DNA of 64,000 nt from NCBI RefSeq assembly GCF_020509005.1, contig NC_063015.1, positions 4,030,001 to 4,094,000 of the forward strand, given 5' to 3'. The position numbers and the translations under genes are program-made. Shown here in pieces: positions 10,728 through 21,171 of this stretch. The stretch comes from Fulvia fulva (Eukaryota > Ascomycota > Dothideomycetes > Mycosphaerellales > Mycosphaerellaceae). The notes beneath the pieces were generated by a model. It was not told the origin of the DNA, ran no database searches, and saw only the letters and a program-made list of their open reading frames with translations. The first letter of the stretch is position 1. Each line of letters starts with the position of its first letter.

Positions 10728-12772
10728 TTAATCTTCCTCGTCATCAGACAGTTGGAGACGAGGCGCTTTCTTCTCGCCTCGTAAATCGGGAGGCTGAACC
10801 TGCGCAGGCTGCTGAGTCTGCCGCATAGGCTGCTTAGTCTGTTGAGTAGGCTGAGGCGGCTGAGTCTGCTGAGACCGCTGAGACTGCTGAGACCGCTGAG
10901 ACTGCTGAGTCTGCTGAGACACAGTCTGTTGAGGCCGCGGAGGCTGCTGAGTCTGCTGATGCTGATGAGAGACTGTCGTTGTCTCAACCGACTTGCTACC
11001 CTGAGCAGTGGCGGGATTTCGAATGCCTTGCTAGCGCCTACCAGTTGCTGGGACCGCGGGTTTCTCACTCGTTCGCCGATGTGAGCCTTGTGCGCGTCGG
11101 GGAGTGGGGGCGATTGGCATCAAACCAAGTATGCCGTCAGCATTAGACGTGCCGGCAAAAGCAGCGTCTTCTTCATCCACTGATACAGGATCCGATAGAC
11201 CTGCCTCGGGATAGTCGCAATCCTTCATGATATGGCCGAACTGACGGCAACGATAGCATTGCGGCGGGGTTTCTGGCTCGAGATAACGGCCACCGCCCTT
11301 CTTGTTGGCCTTGCTATCAGCATTGGCCTGCTGTGATTCTCGGACTGACCTCTTGTGGGTCTGGTAGTCTGTGGGCCCAAGAAACCGGGGATTGAACGCG
11401 AGTTAATGATTCGTGTGCGCGAACAGTTTCTCCTGATCCTTGCCATCTGTGCTGAACTGATGGCGGAACTTCAGCATTAAGCCACGCTTGGGGAGCTGTG
11501 CTCCATGCGTGCAGCCATCTGGTATAGGTTGCACGCAATGAGTGAACTTCTCAAACGAGAGTATGAGCTTGTCGTGCTCAGCAACGATGTCCGGTATGGT
11601 ATAATCCACCATGATGGCGCCATGGTTGTATGGTACTTCGAAACCGGAATACGGTCCGATTTTGAGCTGGAGGCGCTGGGCGATACCGAGAAACAGGATG
11701 GCTACGTCAGTATGTAGCCCATCGCACTTCGAAGAGCCTTTTGAGCACAATCTGTTGAAGTCAAGCTTCAGCGTGCAAGCACGAGCCTGGTTCAAGGCGC
11801 GGCAGTGGCCACAACCGAACGGCCAGATCATACGATCACATTTGCGGCCATATGCTCTGCAGGAACCGCATTCGACCATGATGCCAAGACTCTCGAGGAC
11901 CTCGCGGATCGCTGCTTGGACGTTCACGTTGCCCGGCTCCTTCAGCCAGGCCTCGAAGCTCTGCTTGAACTTGACCCAGTCGATTGCTGTTCGATGCACA
12001 ACCTCGTTGCCCAAATCATCCCGGCGCTTCGGCGTGAATTTGGCTGGTGCTGCTGCTCTGGCGTCGGTCCTGGGCCGGCGGATATATGGGCCGCTTGTGA
12101 CCAGTGCAGGCCGCTTAGGCTCATCCGACGTTGGCAAGGATTTCACTTCTTCGAAGAAGCCAGCATCTCGTACTTCTCGGTAGTGTCATTCATGTCCTGC
12201 TGGGTGTTTCCAGGGCGGACAAGTTTGCCAACACCTGCCATAGCGAGGTTGCGGACCTGCAAATCCTTGTCGTCCCGTGCTTTGCGGTTCTCCGCCGACA
12301 TGCCGTCGAACGGATTCTTCCGCGTATCCTTGGTTGTACCAGCCTGCTCTTCACTGGCCTTGGCCTTGGCCTTCTCGTCCTCAGCCTCCTTAGCTGCGGC
12401 CTCGGTAGCCGCATCCTGGGCCTTCATAGCTGCGGCATTGAACTCGTCCTCAGCCTTCTTAGCCACGGCCTTGGCCTTGGCTCGCAATGCTTCCACTTCG
12501 TCCATGTGTTTGCTGCGGTAGTTGTCGCGTAGGGCGATCAAATCCTGTGGGACGGCATCGGCGCTGCCAGCGACCGTGCGGTGCTTCTGGAGCAGATTGA
12601 GCATGTCGTCAACTCTGACTGCTTAATGCTGCTCGCTGAGACCTGGTGTCTCTTGCTGAATCCAGTGGCGTGCCACTTCGGGCAACGCTGCTGCGGTGGC
12701 TTTCTGTACAGCTTTTAAAAACTGCATTCGATATTCGCGGGAATTATACCCGATGGGAGGAGGGTCGGCCAT
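10728..12772 (-). pseudogene. Gag-like gene A with Zn2Cys6-like cluster and CCHC knuckle, disrupted
   Basis: The minus-strand frame starts at the ATG at 12772-12770 (MADPPPIGYNSREYRM). It would encode about 680 residues if not interrupted by TAA at 12625-12623, TAA at 11405-11403 and TAG at 11033-11031, plus a one-base frame change at about 12146. At each stop a CAA or CAG codon (Gln) would restore a sensible sequence. In order: an Ala/Lys/Glu-rich helix; a cysteine cluster CGSCRAYGRKCDRM then CGHCRALNQARAC (C-x2-C-x6-C-x8-C-x2-C-x8-C, like a fungal Zn2Cys6 cluster); a CCHC zinc knuckle CYRCRQFGHIMKDC; a Gln/Thr/Ser-rich repeat region; and an acidic end, DDEED. The knuckle and layout recall retroelement gag proteins. 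No protease, reverse transcriptase or integrase is adjacent. Function unknown. Confidence 0.6.
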
Positions 12773-13189
12773 GATGGCGGCTCGAGGGGTGGAGGCAGGG
12801 TGGTTGGTGGATGGTGGGTGGGTGGTGGGTGGATATGGGAACTGTTGTCCCCGAAACAGAAGAGAGCTAAGCTCAGGTACTCAGCCTACGTGGCCTCAGC
12901 TTCCACGCTATATCGCAAGCGGGCGCGAAGCTGCACGCACGCTTTGGCAGCCTGGACTTGCTCCTATTGGGCAACGAAGCGAGCTTGCGTCAGGGGTTCT
13001 GATAGGCTGAGATTAGAAGAGAGCTGGTGCGAAGTGCCAAGATCAACCACCGAGCCTTTTCCGATAGCCCGAACTTCGTCCAAGACGCTCCAAATAATAT
13101 CATCAAGGTCATTATAACGTACACAAGTCCTATAAGTTACACATTATATACATCATCGCCCATTACCTCCCCCTCCCCCTTCCTCACGA
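12773..13189. other. Intergenic, between gag-like gene A and the amylase
   Basis: About 420 bp holding the upstream region of gag-like gene A and the 3' flank of the amylase gene. No coding region, repeat or RNA gene seen apart from a short GGTGG-rich run near 12790-12835. Confidence 0.4.
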
Positions 13190-15157
13190 CTAACTTTGCC
13201 AACTCCCACTAACAACCGCCGTACTCCTCCCACAATCACTCGTCACCGCAAAACTCCGATTAGGATCCTTCTCCCACGTAACATACCCATCCGAGCCCAC
13301 ACTAACAAATTTATACTGGAAAGTCGTGCCCGCTGGAATATTTACAATCGCACTCCTCACCGCCCCAGACGTCGTTGAACCTGACGACGTTAACGTAACA
13401 CCCTGTGCAGGACTCCAGCTCCCTAGTTGTGGGATGGAGCCGACGACTCTGATGGTCAGCGCCCAAGAGGGAACGCTGGCGTTGAAGGTGACGGCGATGT
13501 TGCAGATTGGTTGTGGTGATCCCGCTGCCGCTGCTGATGCCTTCGGTTCTGTTGTAGATGTCGATGTCGCGGCTAAGAGACTACTAGTAGCTGTACTGAG
13601 CGTCGAGCCTGTGGAAGTGGTAAGTCTGCTTGTAGTCGCTGCTAGAATCTGTGCTGCGTTTATTGATGTTCTTACATTGGAGCTGACGCAGGGATCGCTG
13701 CCTGCTAACGCGCTCGTGCGGTACAACGTACGTGGCAGACCGCTGGAGATGGTGACAGCGAGGTCTCCATTTCCGTCTGTTGTGAAGACTTTGCAGCTGA
13801 GGAGGTCGGTGAATTGAGTGTTCGCTGCGAAGCCGGTGGAGCCGCCTTTAATGGTGACGGATTTGCTATCGGCGGATGCGCCGAGGTTGCTGAAGATTGA
13901 TAGGAGGCCGGCACCTTTGATGCTGCCTTTGAGGGTGGCGAGGGTTTTTGTGTCGGAGTATACGACAGTTGATTTCGATGTGGCGTAGCCGATGTCTTTG
14001 GCTTGTGCGAGGTGGCGGGCTGCGTTCAGACTCTTGATGTAAGTGTACTGTGACGTGCCCGTGTTGTAGTTCGATGGCCACAGCGGCTCGCGGTTGTAAG
14101 GATCTGTCTTGCCGTCGAAACCTTGCTCTTGGCCGTAGTATATGATGGGGATGCCATCGTTCAGCATGGCAAAAGAAAGCGCATTGACCAGCAGGACGGG
14201 GTCTTGTGTTATGGACGGAAATCGTGGGTTGTCATGATTCTCGATGAAGTTGCCGAGTAGGGTTGTGTCCTTACATGTGTAGTTCTGCCATTGTATGTTG
14301 TTCGCAAGCTCACTCATGGTGGCCGTGGTGGACTGGAAAGCTCGCACGATCCAATAGTATGCGGCGTAGTTGATTGTACCAGGCATATAGCCTTGCCATG
14401 CACACATCGTGGTCGGGTTTCCATCGAGCACTTCCCCCACTGCATATACGCCAGATGATGCCACGAAGGTGGGCCAAAAGCTCGGGTTGACAGACATGGC
14501 GCTGTCCAGTCGCAGTCCATCGATGCTGTAGTTGGACACCAGTTGCTTGATCCAAGTATTAAGAGTCTCCTGCACTGCCTGATCCTCTGTCCTGAGGTCT
14601 GGCAGCGAGACGATCTTATCGCCCGCCCAACAATATTGGACACTGGTCTTGTTGCTCCAATCGATGGCGCAGTATGGGTGATACTGAGACTGGCTGTTGA
14701 AAGGCACGATGGTGCTATAATCGATCCTTTCTGGAGCTCCGTTGAACGCCATGTGGTTGGCAACTACATCCACCATGAGATACATTCCCCTCGCATGCAA
14801 AGCTGCCGCCAGAGCTTTGAGATCATCTGCTGTGCCGAACGCCGGGTTCAAGGAGTATAGATCGGATGCCCAGTAGCCATGATATGGGTCGCCGTAAGGT
14901 GTCGATGCGATGTTCTTGACCACCGGTGAGATCCAGACTGCTGTGAAGCCCATTCCTTGTATATAGTCGAGCCTGCTGATGATTCCCTGCCAATTCCCGC
15001 CGCAGTAGCTGCCCCAATTACACGGCGCTGAAGTTGAGCCATCTGATCTCGCGAAACGATCTGTAACAACCTGGTAGATAGACTGCGATCGCCATTCAGC
15101 CGACGATAGAGCTAGTGCAGCTCCAAAGAGCAACGGTATAGCTTGAAGCGACCACAT
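13190..15157 (-). CDS. Secreted alpha-amylase, GH13 with C-terminal CBM20
   Basis: Single exon, 655 residues. A signal peptide (about 1-20, MWSLQAIPLLFGAALALSSA) precedes a GH13 catalytic domain, a Ser/Thr linker (about 497-550) and a CBM20 starch-binding domain (about 556-655; GSWSPA and WEKDPNRSF). It would hydrolyse internal alpha-1,4 bonds of starch outside the cell. Visible motifs are DVVANH (130-135), the nucleophile Asp218 in GLRLDS, the acid/base Glu242 in AVGEVLDG and the transition-state Asp309 in IENHDN. Unusual: fungal Taka-type amylases read GLRIDTVKH, with a Lys-His pair that contacts substrate; here the matching positions are Met221-Ser222. Specificity may therefore differ from a classical amylase. 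Confidence 0.92.
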   Translation of the reverse strand: MWSLQAIPLLFGAALALSSAEWRSQSIYQVVTDRFARSDGSTSAPCNWGSYCGGNWQGIISRLDYIQGMGFTAVWISPVVKNIASTPYGDPYHGYWASDLYSLNPAFGTADDLKALAAALHARGMYLMVDVVANHMAFNGAPERIDYSTIVPFNSQSQYHPYCAIDWSNKTSVQYCWAGDKIVSLPDLRTEDQAVQETLNTWIKQLVSNYSIDGLRLDSAMSVNPSFWPTFVASSGVYAVGEVLDGNPTTMCAWQGYMPGTINYAAYYWIVRAFQSTTATMSELANNIQWQNYTCKDTTLLGNFIENHDNPRFPSITQDPVLLVNALSFAMLNDGIPIIYYGQEQGFDGKTDPYNREPLWPSNYNTGTSQYTYIKSLNAARHLAQAKDIGYATSKSTVVYSDTKTLATLKGSIKGAGLLSIFSNLGASADSKSVTIKGGSTGFAANTQFTDLLSCKVFTTDGNGDLAVTISSGLPRTLYRTSALAGSDPCVSSNVRTSINAAQILAATTSRLTTSTGSTLSTATSSLLAATSTSTTEPKASAAAAGSPQPICNIAVTFNASVPSWALTIRVVGSIPQLGSWSPAQGVTLTSSGSTTSGAVRSAIVNIPAGTTFQYKFVSVGSDGYVTWEKDPNRSFAVTSDCGRSTAVVSGSWQS

Positions 15158-15969
15158 GCTGACGATTTGCCAAAGTCTCCTCGAGCTCTGCCTTCGTCTA
15201 AGTATGCTGTAACTTTTTCTTTCATTATTTCATGACGCGGGATGCATCCACACGCACTGCGTTACGAGTTTCCATATTCTGCCAGGGCTGCTTGAAGGGT
15301 GGTCGTTGATTCTTTGTTTCTTCACCGGGCCAGATGTACGCATGAAAGTCTAGACGCATGACTGCCTGACTCGAGCCAAACAATGGGCTCACGTCAACAA
15401 AGCCACATTCTTGAAGCAGTAAAAGCGACGTTCTCCGTCTTCCGACTCATGGAAGGGATGCCGAGCTTATCACTGGAATCCATCTTCGTAGGCCCAGAAT
15501 TGTTTGGCGCGGGCCAAGGATACCGAAACACTGACACCTGCATGGGCTGGCCGCCACCAACCCGAGAGCGCGGTATCTGCCAGATTGATGGGTCGGCAGG
15601 CGAGATCGGCATCCCGAACAAGGTGTGCAGACTGGTCTGAGATGCGGCAGTTCAGCCCAAGAGAGCCGAAGACGTCCTATCTAGTGCAGGTACCGCGTCA
15701 TGAGGCGTCTCGTCCCGCATGGACGTTCGCAGCCTTGAATATGTGAAACATATTGCAGGCGTTCATGCGCCCTCAAGGAACTGACAAATACCTCGGGCTG
15801 GCTCTGGGCATGATGGGGTAAGCAGGCTCGATCTTTAAGTCGGAATGCAAACAGCTTTCTGATCGCGAAGCCGGAAGTTGTGCAAAGACACCCGTGATGC
15901 AGTCATTTCGACTCGAGCCTACCACACACGATGCGGCCGGGATTGAGCGACACGAGAGCACCGGCACGT
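15158..15969. other. Intergenic, upstream of amylase
   Basis: About 810 bp between the amylase start and the 3' end of the HET gene. It should contain the amylase promoter. Short frames only, none convincing. Confidence 0.4.
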
Positions 15970-17808
15970 TCAATTGATGCTCAGATTCTGCCACTGAACG
16001 TCTGACCCATCGACAAAGCCACCATTCATGATGCCGTGGACATAGCACTCGCCTACTAGTTTCCAACATCCTTCACGGACTGTGCGCAACACGAACGGCA
16101 CTCTGGCGCTCCGAAGTACAAAACATTGATCTCCAGGCTTTGCTATCCACGGTCCAAGTCCTAGGTCGCCTTGCTTGGTGATGAAGAAGCTGCGGCCTTT
16201 GCATGCCAATAAGATGTCGTCGTAGAAGCGATCAGCACTTCCTTCAGGATGAGCTGGTGCATTCATGTCTTGCAGCGATGCCAATTCAAAATCATGCGCT
16301 CTGTCAACCTCCAGAAGAAGGTGCCAGAACGCGGCAACGTTAGCTCGGTGCTGTTGCAGGTCGTCCTCTGCACATTCGTAATTGGTCAAACCAGTGCAGA
16401 GACTCATGTTCATCGCATCCCAGCAGGCGTCTCTGTCATACACGAGCTGTTCAACCCGAGCTGCCAGAACTGCTCCGGCAATCCGACTTAACAATGAGCT
16501 GAGGTCATGATTCGATGCCAAAGCATTCGCTGCTCCGGCAATCGGCCACTTCTCCTCCTCCTCAGAGAATTGATACACGCGGTCGACAGTATATACGAAG
16601 ACTCCTTCGAGCAGCAAAGTGCCCGATGGCGTGTCGACGTGAAGTCGGCCGAGCAATTCGGCTATTCCGGAGACGCGATAGGAGAATAGGCTGTAGTAAC
16701 CCATAGAGTTCCAGATGATATCCATAGTCCAGTGGATCGCCCTGGACGGACTGTCATCATCCAAAATCGTCTTTTCGTCGTGCTCGACAGCCGACAGAGC
16801 CTTGATCCCAGTGGCAGAGGACAGTAAGCTTACGGTGAAGTCTGTGTACAGTCTGTGCTCGGTGTAGTCTTTCGCGTAGTTTGGCAAGATGATAGGGGCA
16901 TTGTCATCGGCACTTCGCAACAGCGGATGACCCAAAAACGCGTAGATACGGTCCCTCGCATCAGTACAGCCAAGGCCTTTCGCATGGCTCAACAGATCGA
17001 TAGCGGAATAGTCATAATCTGAATTAGCCTTCCAATCTGGCGTCCAGTCTTCCCAATCGGTGTGGGTGGATGTGTAGGAGATTCCGTAGCGTCTCAGCAG
17101 CTGCGACGCACATTTGGTGATTCAGCGAAACAGCCGCATGAGTCCGCGGTAGCCGAACTCTTCTTCACCATACAACACGACAGGATTGCGGGCCACGCCG
17201 GTTTCCTGAAGCACCCAGGTACGCGAAAACCAGTCCGAACGCACTAAGCCGGCGAGACTTGACCATCGTTCGTCATCAAGTAGCCCTTCGTCGTCGGCGA
17301 TTGCGGGCATGTCTTGAAGTCGTCGACTAGCAAGGCGAACATCGTGCTCGTTGACTAGCGACGCAACATCGCGTGGTCTGGCATCGCTGCTCGCTGGCAT
17401 GTGGACCAGCACACGGTCCGCGCGACGATACACCTTGTCCATGAAGCCGACATGATGTGTCTTCTCAACTACATCATCCTGGCACATACAGATTGCGTCC
17501 GTCCACAAAAGCTTTGATCGGTCCAAGTGCCGCATTCGTCGCAAAGCAGCTTCGAGATTCCTGGTGATCTGTAGCGTTTTCCCGCTGCATACGATGGCCT
17601 TCTTGTCCTTCTGAGTGCCCCATACATACGATAGTGCATCGTAGGACGGAGCTTGCTCCAAATCGTGGACCCGCAGCCTTGTTTCCAATGCAGCATTGGG
17701 CTTGCCGGGCAGAAGTTCCACCAGACGTATGTTGTAGCCCTGAGACAAGCGGATGTATGGAGGCTCTGAGCCGACAGCATCACTACGGTCGCCACCTTGT
17801 GAAGCCAT
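15970..17808 (-). pseudogene. HET-domain (heterokaryon incompatibility) gene with one in-frame stop
   Basis: A single minus-strand frame from the ATG at 17808 (MASQGGDRSDAV) to the stop at 15970 would encode about 612 residues but is interrupted by TGA at 17124-17122. The part before the stop contains the whole HET core: YDALSYVWG, LLWTDAICMCQDD, the MDKVYRRADRVLVHM segment and DWFSRTWVLQE. Sequence after the stop stays in the same frame and looks like the usual HET C-terminal region (DARDRIYAFLG). A CGA codon changed to TGA would explain it. HET proteins act in nonself recognition and cell death after hyphal fusion. A truncated product would still hold the HET domain, so loss of function is likely but not certain. 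Confidence 0.75.
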
Positions 17809-18707
17809 GAATGATATTGCCGCCTGCACAGTCTGAAGCTGATGACAAGTCGGGTCAGCACATGGGCTCGACCACCCTCCTGTCACTCATCATATATGCT
17901 CAGCGATGACTCTTGGTTCAAAGGGCAGGTCTATGGCTTGATGATCCCAGCATCAGCAGCGATGGCCAGAAAAGTCCATCGTATCGGTCCGTCTGCCCCG
18001 TCCTATGGTGGTCGGGAAGTGTCACACGAAGCGAAGCTGTTGTGGTTGACCTACCTTGTCGCCAAGCGTAGAGCTGCAAGCCATTCGCATAGAAATCAGA
18101 CCACCGCTTTCATGAGGTGGGCAGCGGTGACAAAGCAGGTGGTCAGCAGTGAGAGGTGCCAGGGATTGAATGTGGCCAGGGACCATTTCGACAGCTCATC
18201 GCTAGTCCTGTGTGGTGATTCGATGGGAAGGTCGGAGCTGTGATGTGTCCAAGGCAGTCTTTTCATCTGACCAAAGGTGAAGCCAGACACCCTGTGGAGG
18301 GTCCTTCATAGAAATGTTCTTTCTGTTTGTACATACGGTATACAAGGTACCACTCGCCGTTGTCGTGATGTGGTCTCTACATAACACTTTCGTCCCGGCC
18401 ATCACCCTGCACCTGCATCCTCGCTGTTGCTTTTGATCTCCACGATGACCAGACTCCCAGCGCTAGTCAGGCATCTTTCACATACCCCAAATGTGGCTAT
18501 GCACAGTCTCGCGATGAGCTTGATTCTCTGTTTACTTCTTGAATGCCTCGACGCTTTCATAGCCTCTTCGACATCGTAGCACACAGCGTCGATACTTTCG
18601 ACCATGCAGCCGCCATGTCCGTCCGGTATTGTAGCACAGTCATAATGACCGCGGTGCCCAAAACGTGGCTGTTTCCTTATCATTCCCTATCCGCACTCGC
18701 GATGTGT
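17809..18707. other. Intergenic, upstream of HET
   Basis: About 900 bp between the HET start and the 3' end of the uS13m gene. Short overlapping frames on both strands show no recognisable domain. Confidence 0.4.
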
Positions 18708-19122
18708 CTACCCTCTCCTCTCTACCCTATTCAATCTCCTCGCCGTCATAATCTGCATCAACACATCAGCCACTCCATCCTCTCATGCACGATATATCAA
18801 ACCATACCTGACTCCTCGTCCTCTGTCCTCTCACAGGCAGACTCGTAGCATGTCGTCGTCCCCTATAAGTACCCATTTCTCGCAATCTCTTGATATTATC
18901 TTGCAACTGTCGCCGCAGGTCATTCTCCAATACCATCGTCGATAGTTCGTCGGACAAGCTGTCGATCTGCGACACCTTCAAGCCTCCTACTCTGGCGGTC
19001 TTGTGGATGTGGAACTTGGCCATGAGTTGCGAGCAGACTTTGGGGCCGATGCCGTAGAACTTCGTAAGAGAGCGGGTGACGAGGGTTGTGTCGAGGAAGT
19101 TATTGCCGAAGATGAAGACCAT
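18708..19122 (-). CDS. Mitochondrial small-subunit ribosomal protein uS13m
   Basis: Two exons: 18808-19122 and 18708-18752, 119 residues. The intron (18753-18807) begins GTATGG and ends GCAG. Splicing joins RGRRHATSLPVRGQRTRSQ to IMTARRLNRVERRG, restoring the conserved basic C-terminal tail; the unspliced reading ends in unrelated sequence. The N-terminus, MVFIFGNNFLDTTLV then FYGIGPKVCSQL, is the standard start of fungal uS13m (helix-two-turn-helix in the small-subunit head). It binds 16S-like rRNA and contacts the P-site tRNA region in the mitoribosome. An upstream in-frame ATG-less extension is disregarded. The start lies 243 bp from the divergent cyclophilin start. Confidence 0.92.
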
Positions 19123-19365
19123 GGTTGCGGTGGAGAGTGATGACGGGAGGGAGGTGGATGGGCGCACAACGTTGATGGCGATTCAAAGGTCACTGCCGAA
19201 CGCGACGACACGTGACACTGCGAATGAACCCTTGTTAGCACACATATGCGGGGATAGGTACATAGCTGGACCTTGCAGTAGTAATCACACAGCTGGCAAC
19301 TTGGCCATTGGACTCCCACCTGAACACCACCAATACCACACACACATTGGTGACATACCGCAACC
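19123..19365. promoter_or_regulatory. Divergent promoter between uS13m and cyclophilin
   Basis: Only 243 bp separate two divergent start codons of conserved genes, so both promoters must share this interval. I assign no specific factor sites. Confidence 0.6.
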
Positions 19366-20474
19366 ATGCTCTCCCTCCAACGCCTCCTCGCCAGCCTGCT
19401 GGTCATCTGCGCCATCTCCTCCCTCTTCCTCGCCCAGACCGCCGAAGCCCAAAAGGGCCCCAAGATCACACACAAGGTCTTCTTCGACATCAAGATTGGT
19501 GATGAAGATGCCGGCCGCATCGTAATGGGTCTATACGGCAAGACCGTTCCCAAGACCGCCGAGAACTTCCGCGCTCTCGCCACGGGTGAGAAGGGCTTTG
19601 GATATGAGGGCTCCGCTTTCCACCGTGTCATCAAGGACTTTATGTGCCAGGGTGGTGACTTTACCAAGGGTGATGGAACGGGCGGAAAGAGTATTTACGG
19701 TGACAAGTTCCCGGATGAGAACTTCAAGTTGAAGCACAGCAAGAAGGGACAACTGTCGATGGTTAGTGTGCAGGTCAATGAGTGAGAGATGGGCAGCATA
19801 CTGATTGATGTGGACAGGCAAACTCCGGCAAAGACACCAACGGCTCGCAGTTCTTCATCACCACTGCCATCACTTCGTGGCTCGATGGCCGTCACGTTGT
19901 CTTCGGCGAAGTCCTCGAGGGCTATGACGTTGTGGAGAAGATTGAGAACACACCCAAAGTGAGATATAACAAGGAGCACAGACTTACAATGATACTGATG
20001 TAGTAATAGGGCGCTGGAGACAAGCCCAAGGCAACCGTCAAGATCGCCAAGTCCGGCGAACTTGAAGTCCCAGATGAAGGTATCAGAGCAGAGCTCTAGG
20101 CCAGTACGTCCATTCTCGTCCCAGTCGGATGGCGTGCTGTCTAGCCCTTTTCTTCCCTCATCGCTGACACCCCATTTCTAGGCTACGCTGGCTCCGCCGA
20201 GTTCGCCTCCACTCCCGACCCTGATGAAGTCATCGACACGGCCAAGGACACGATCAAAGAGGCTGCAGGCACCGCAAAGGACACCCTCTATGCAACTGGC
20301 TCGACTCTCGCTTTTCCCAAGTCTGAGGGCCTCAGCTGGACTATGAAGTGTTTCTTGATCGCGTGCATTGCTACGGCTTGCTTCATGTTCGTCAGGGCTC
20401 ATCAGCAGAGGCGAGGCGGCACACGAAGTACGACTGCAGGACGACACGGCGCTTATGAGAAGAGCTTAGCATAG
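19366..20474 (+). CDS. ER cyclophilin (peptidyl-prolyl isomerase B) with optional membrane-anchor exon
   Basis: Exons 19366-19761, 19818-19958, 20010-20079 and 20182-20474 give 299 residues. Residues 1-28 are a signal peptide ([19 protein letters not shown]). The cyclophilin domain has the catalytic signature [22 protein letters not shown] and the [10 protein letters not shown] loop. It would catalyse proline isomerisation during folding in the secretory pathway. If intron 3 (20080-20181, donor GTATCA) is retained, translation stops at 20099 and gives a 208-residue soluble protein ending EGIRAEL, similar to the usual fungal cyclophilin B end. If spliced, it gains about 97 residues with a predicted transmembrane segment ([14 protein letters not shown]) and a short basic tail. 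Both forms look real. Confidence 0.9.
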
Positions 20475-20544
20475 ACAAAGAGATGAGGCAGTGTGAATTT
20501 GCACGATTCTTGAGTGTACTAAGCTTCCTTTAAGACTTCCTCGA

Positions 20545-21171
20545 TCACCACATCGTCCAGCTTGCGAACGACATGTCCACATCATCGCACGTCTTGGCGG
20601 CCACTGCTTCTTCTTCCCCCGGTGGCTGTTCTTCCGTCGATCCCGTAGTCTCAGGCTGAGCAGCTTCCCTGCTTTCGACCTCGTCGCCAACCGGCTCCTC
20701 TACCTCTTCCATCCACTTCTCAACTCGTTCATCAAGTCCCCCGTCCTTCCTGAACTCCTCCTTCAGCGCTACGAACCCTTCTTGCAGCGTCACCAACAGT
20801 CCCTCTGGTCGGCATGGAACGTCGTGGGCCTGCCAGGCAATATGCCCACTGACATCCTTTGCAACGCAGACTTCTCCGTTCTGTTCGACGAAGCGGCTGC
20901 GAAGTCTTTGGGCTAAGGGTCTCTCCATCCCTGCTTCTCTGAGTCTGCTGGGTGGCGCGGACGTCGGCATCTCTAATCTCGAAAGCCTTGTCGCTGAGGT
21001 GCTCGGGAGAGTTTTCAGGAGAGGGTGCTGCTCTTGTGTTGTGAATGTGCACCACGCCTTGTAGCAAGAAAACGACCTCTTCTGCAGTGCAAAAGGTAGT
21101 GCTGGAGTGAGAGGCATCGAGCGTTGCGCGCGGCTGCCCAGGATGCGGGTGATGTGTTGTGTTGCTGGCAT
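20545..21171 (-). CDS. Hypothetical protein, possible mitochondrial presequence
   Basis: Open frame of 208 codons. The N-terminus MPATQHITRILGSRAQRS is basic and amphipathic, as in mitochondrial targeting signals. The C-terminal half is acidic (EKWMEEVEEPVGDEVESRE). No domain recognised. A second minus frame (20732-21067) looks partly coding-like around NTRAAPSPENSPEHL, so the true gene model may contain an intron that changes frame here. Convergent with the cyclophilin, about 70 bp apart. Confidence 0.4.
   Translation of the reverse strand: MPATQHITRILGSRAQRSMPLTPALPFALQKRSFSCYKAWCTFTTQEQHPLLKTLPSTSATRLSRLEMPTSAPPSRLREAGMERPLAQRLRSRFVEQNGEVCVAKDVSGHIAWQAHDVPCRPEGLLVTLQEGFVALKEEFRKDGGLDERVEKWMEEVEEPVGDEVESREAAQPETTGSTEEQPPGEEEAVAAKTCDDVDMSFASWTMW

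Noticed and set aside
10496..11068. Minus-strand 190-codon frame rich in Ser-Leu repeats
   Set aside because: Alternative frame of the Gln/Ser repeat region of gag-like gene A; leucine repeats arise from reading CAG/CTG repeats out of frame.
17842..18243. Plus-strand 133-codon frame upstream of HET
   Set aside because: Falls in the HET promoter region; no motif, no recognisable family.
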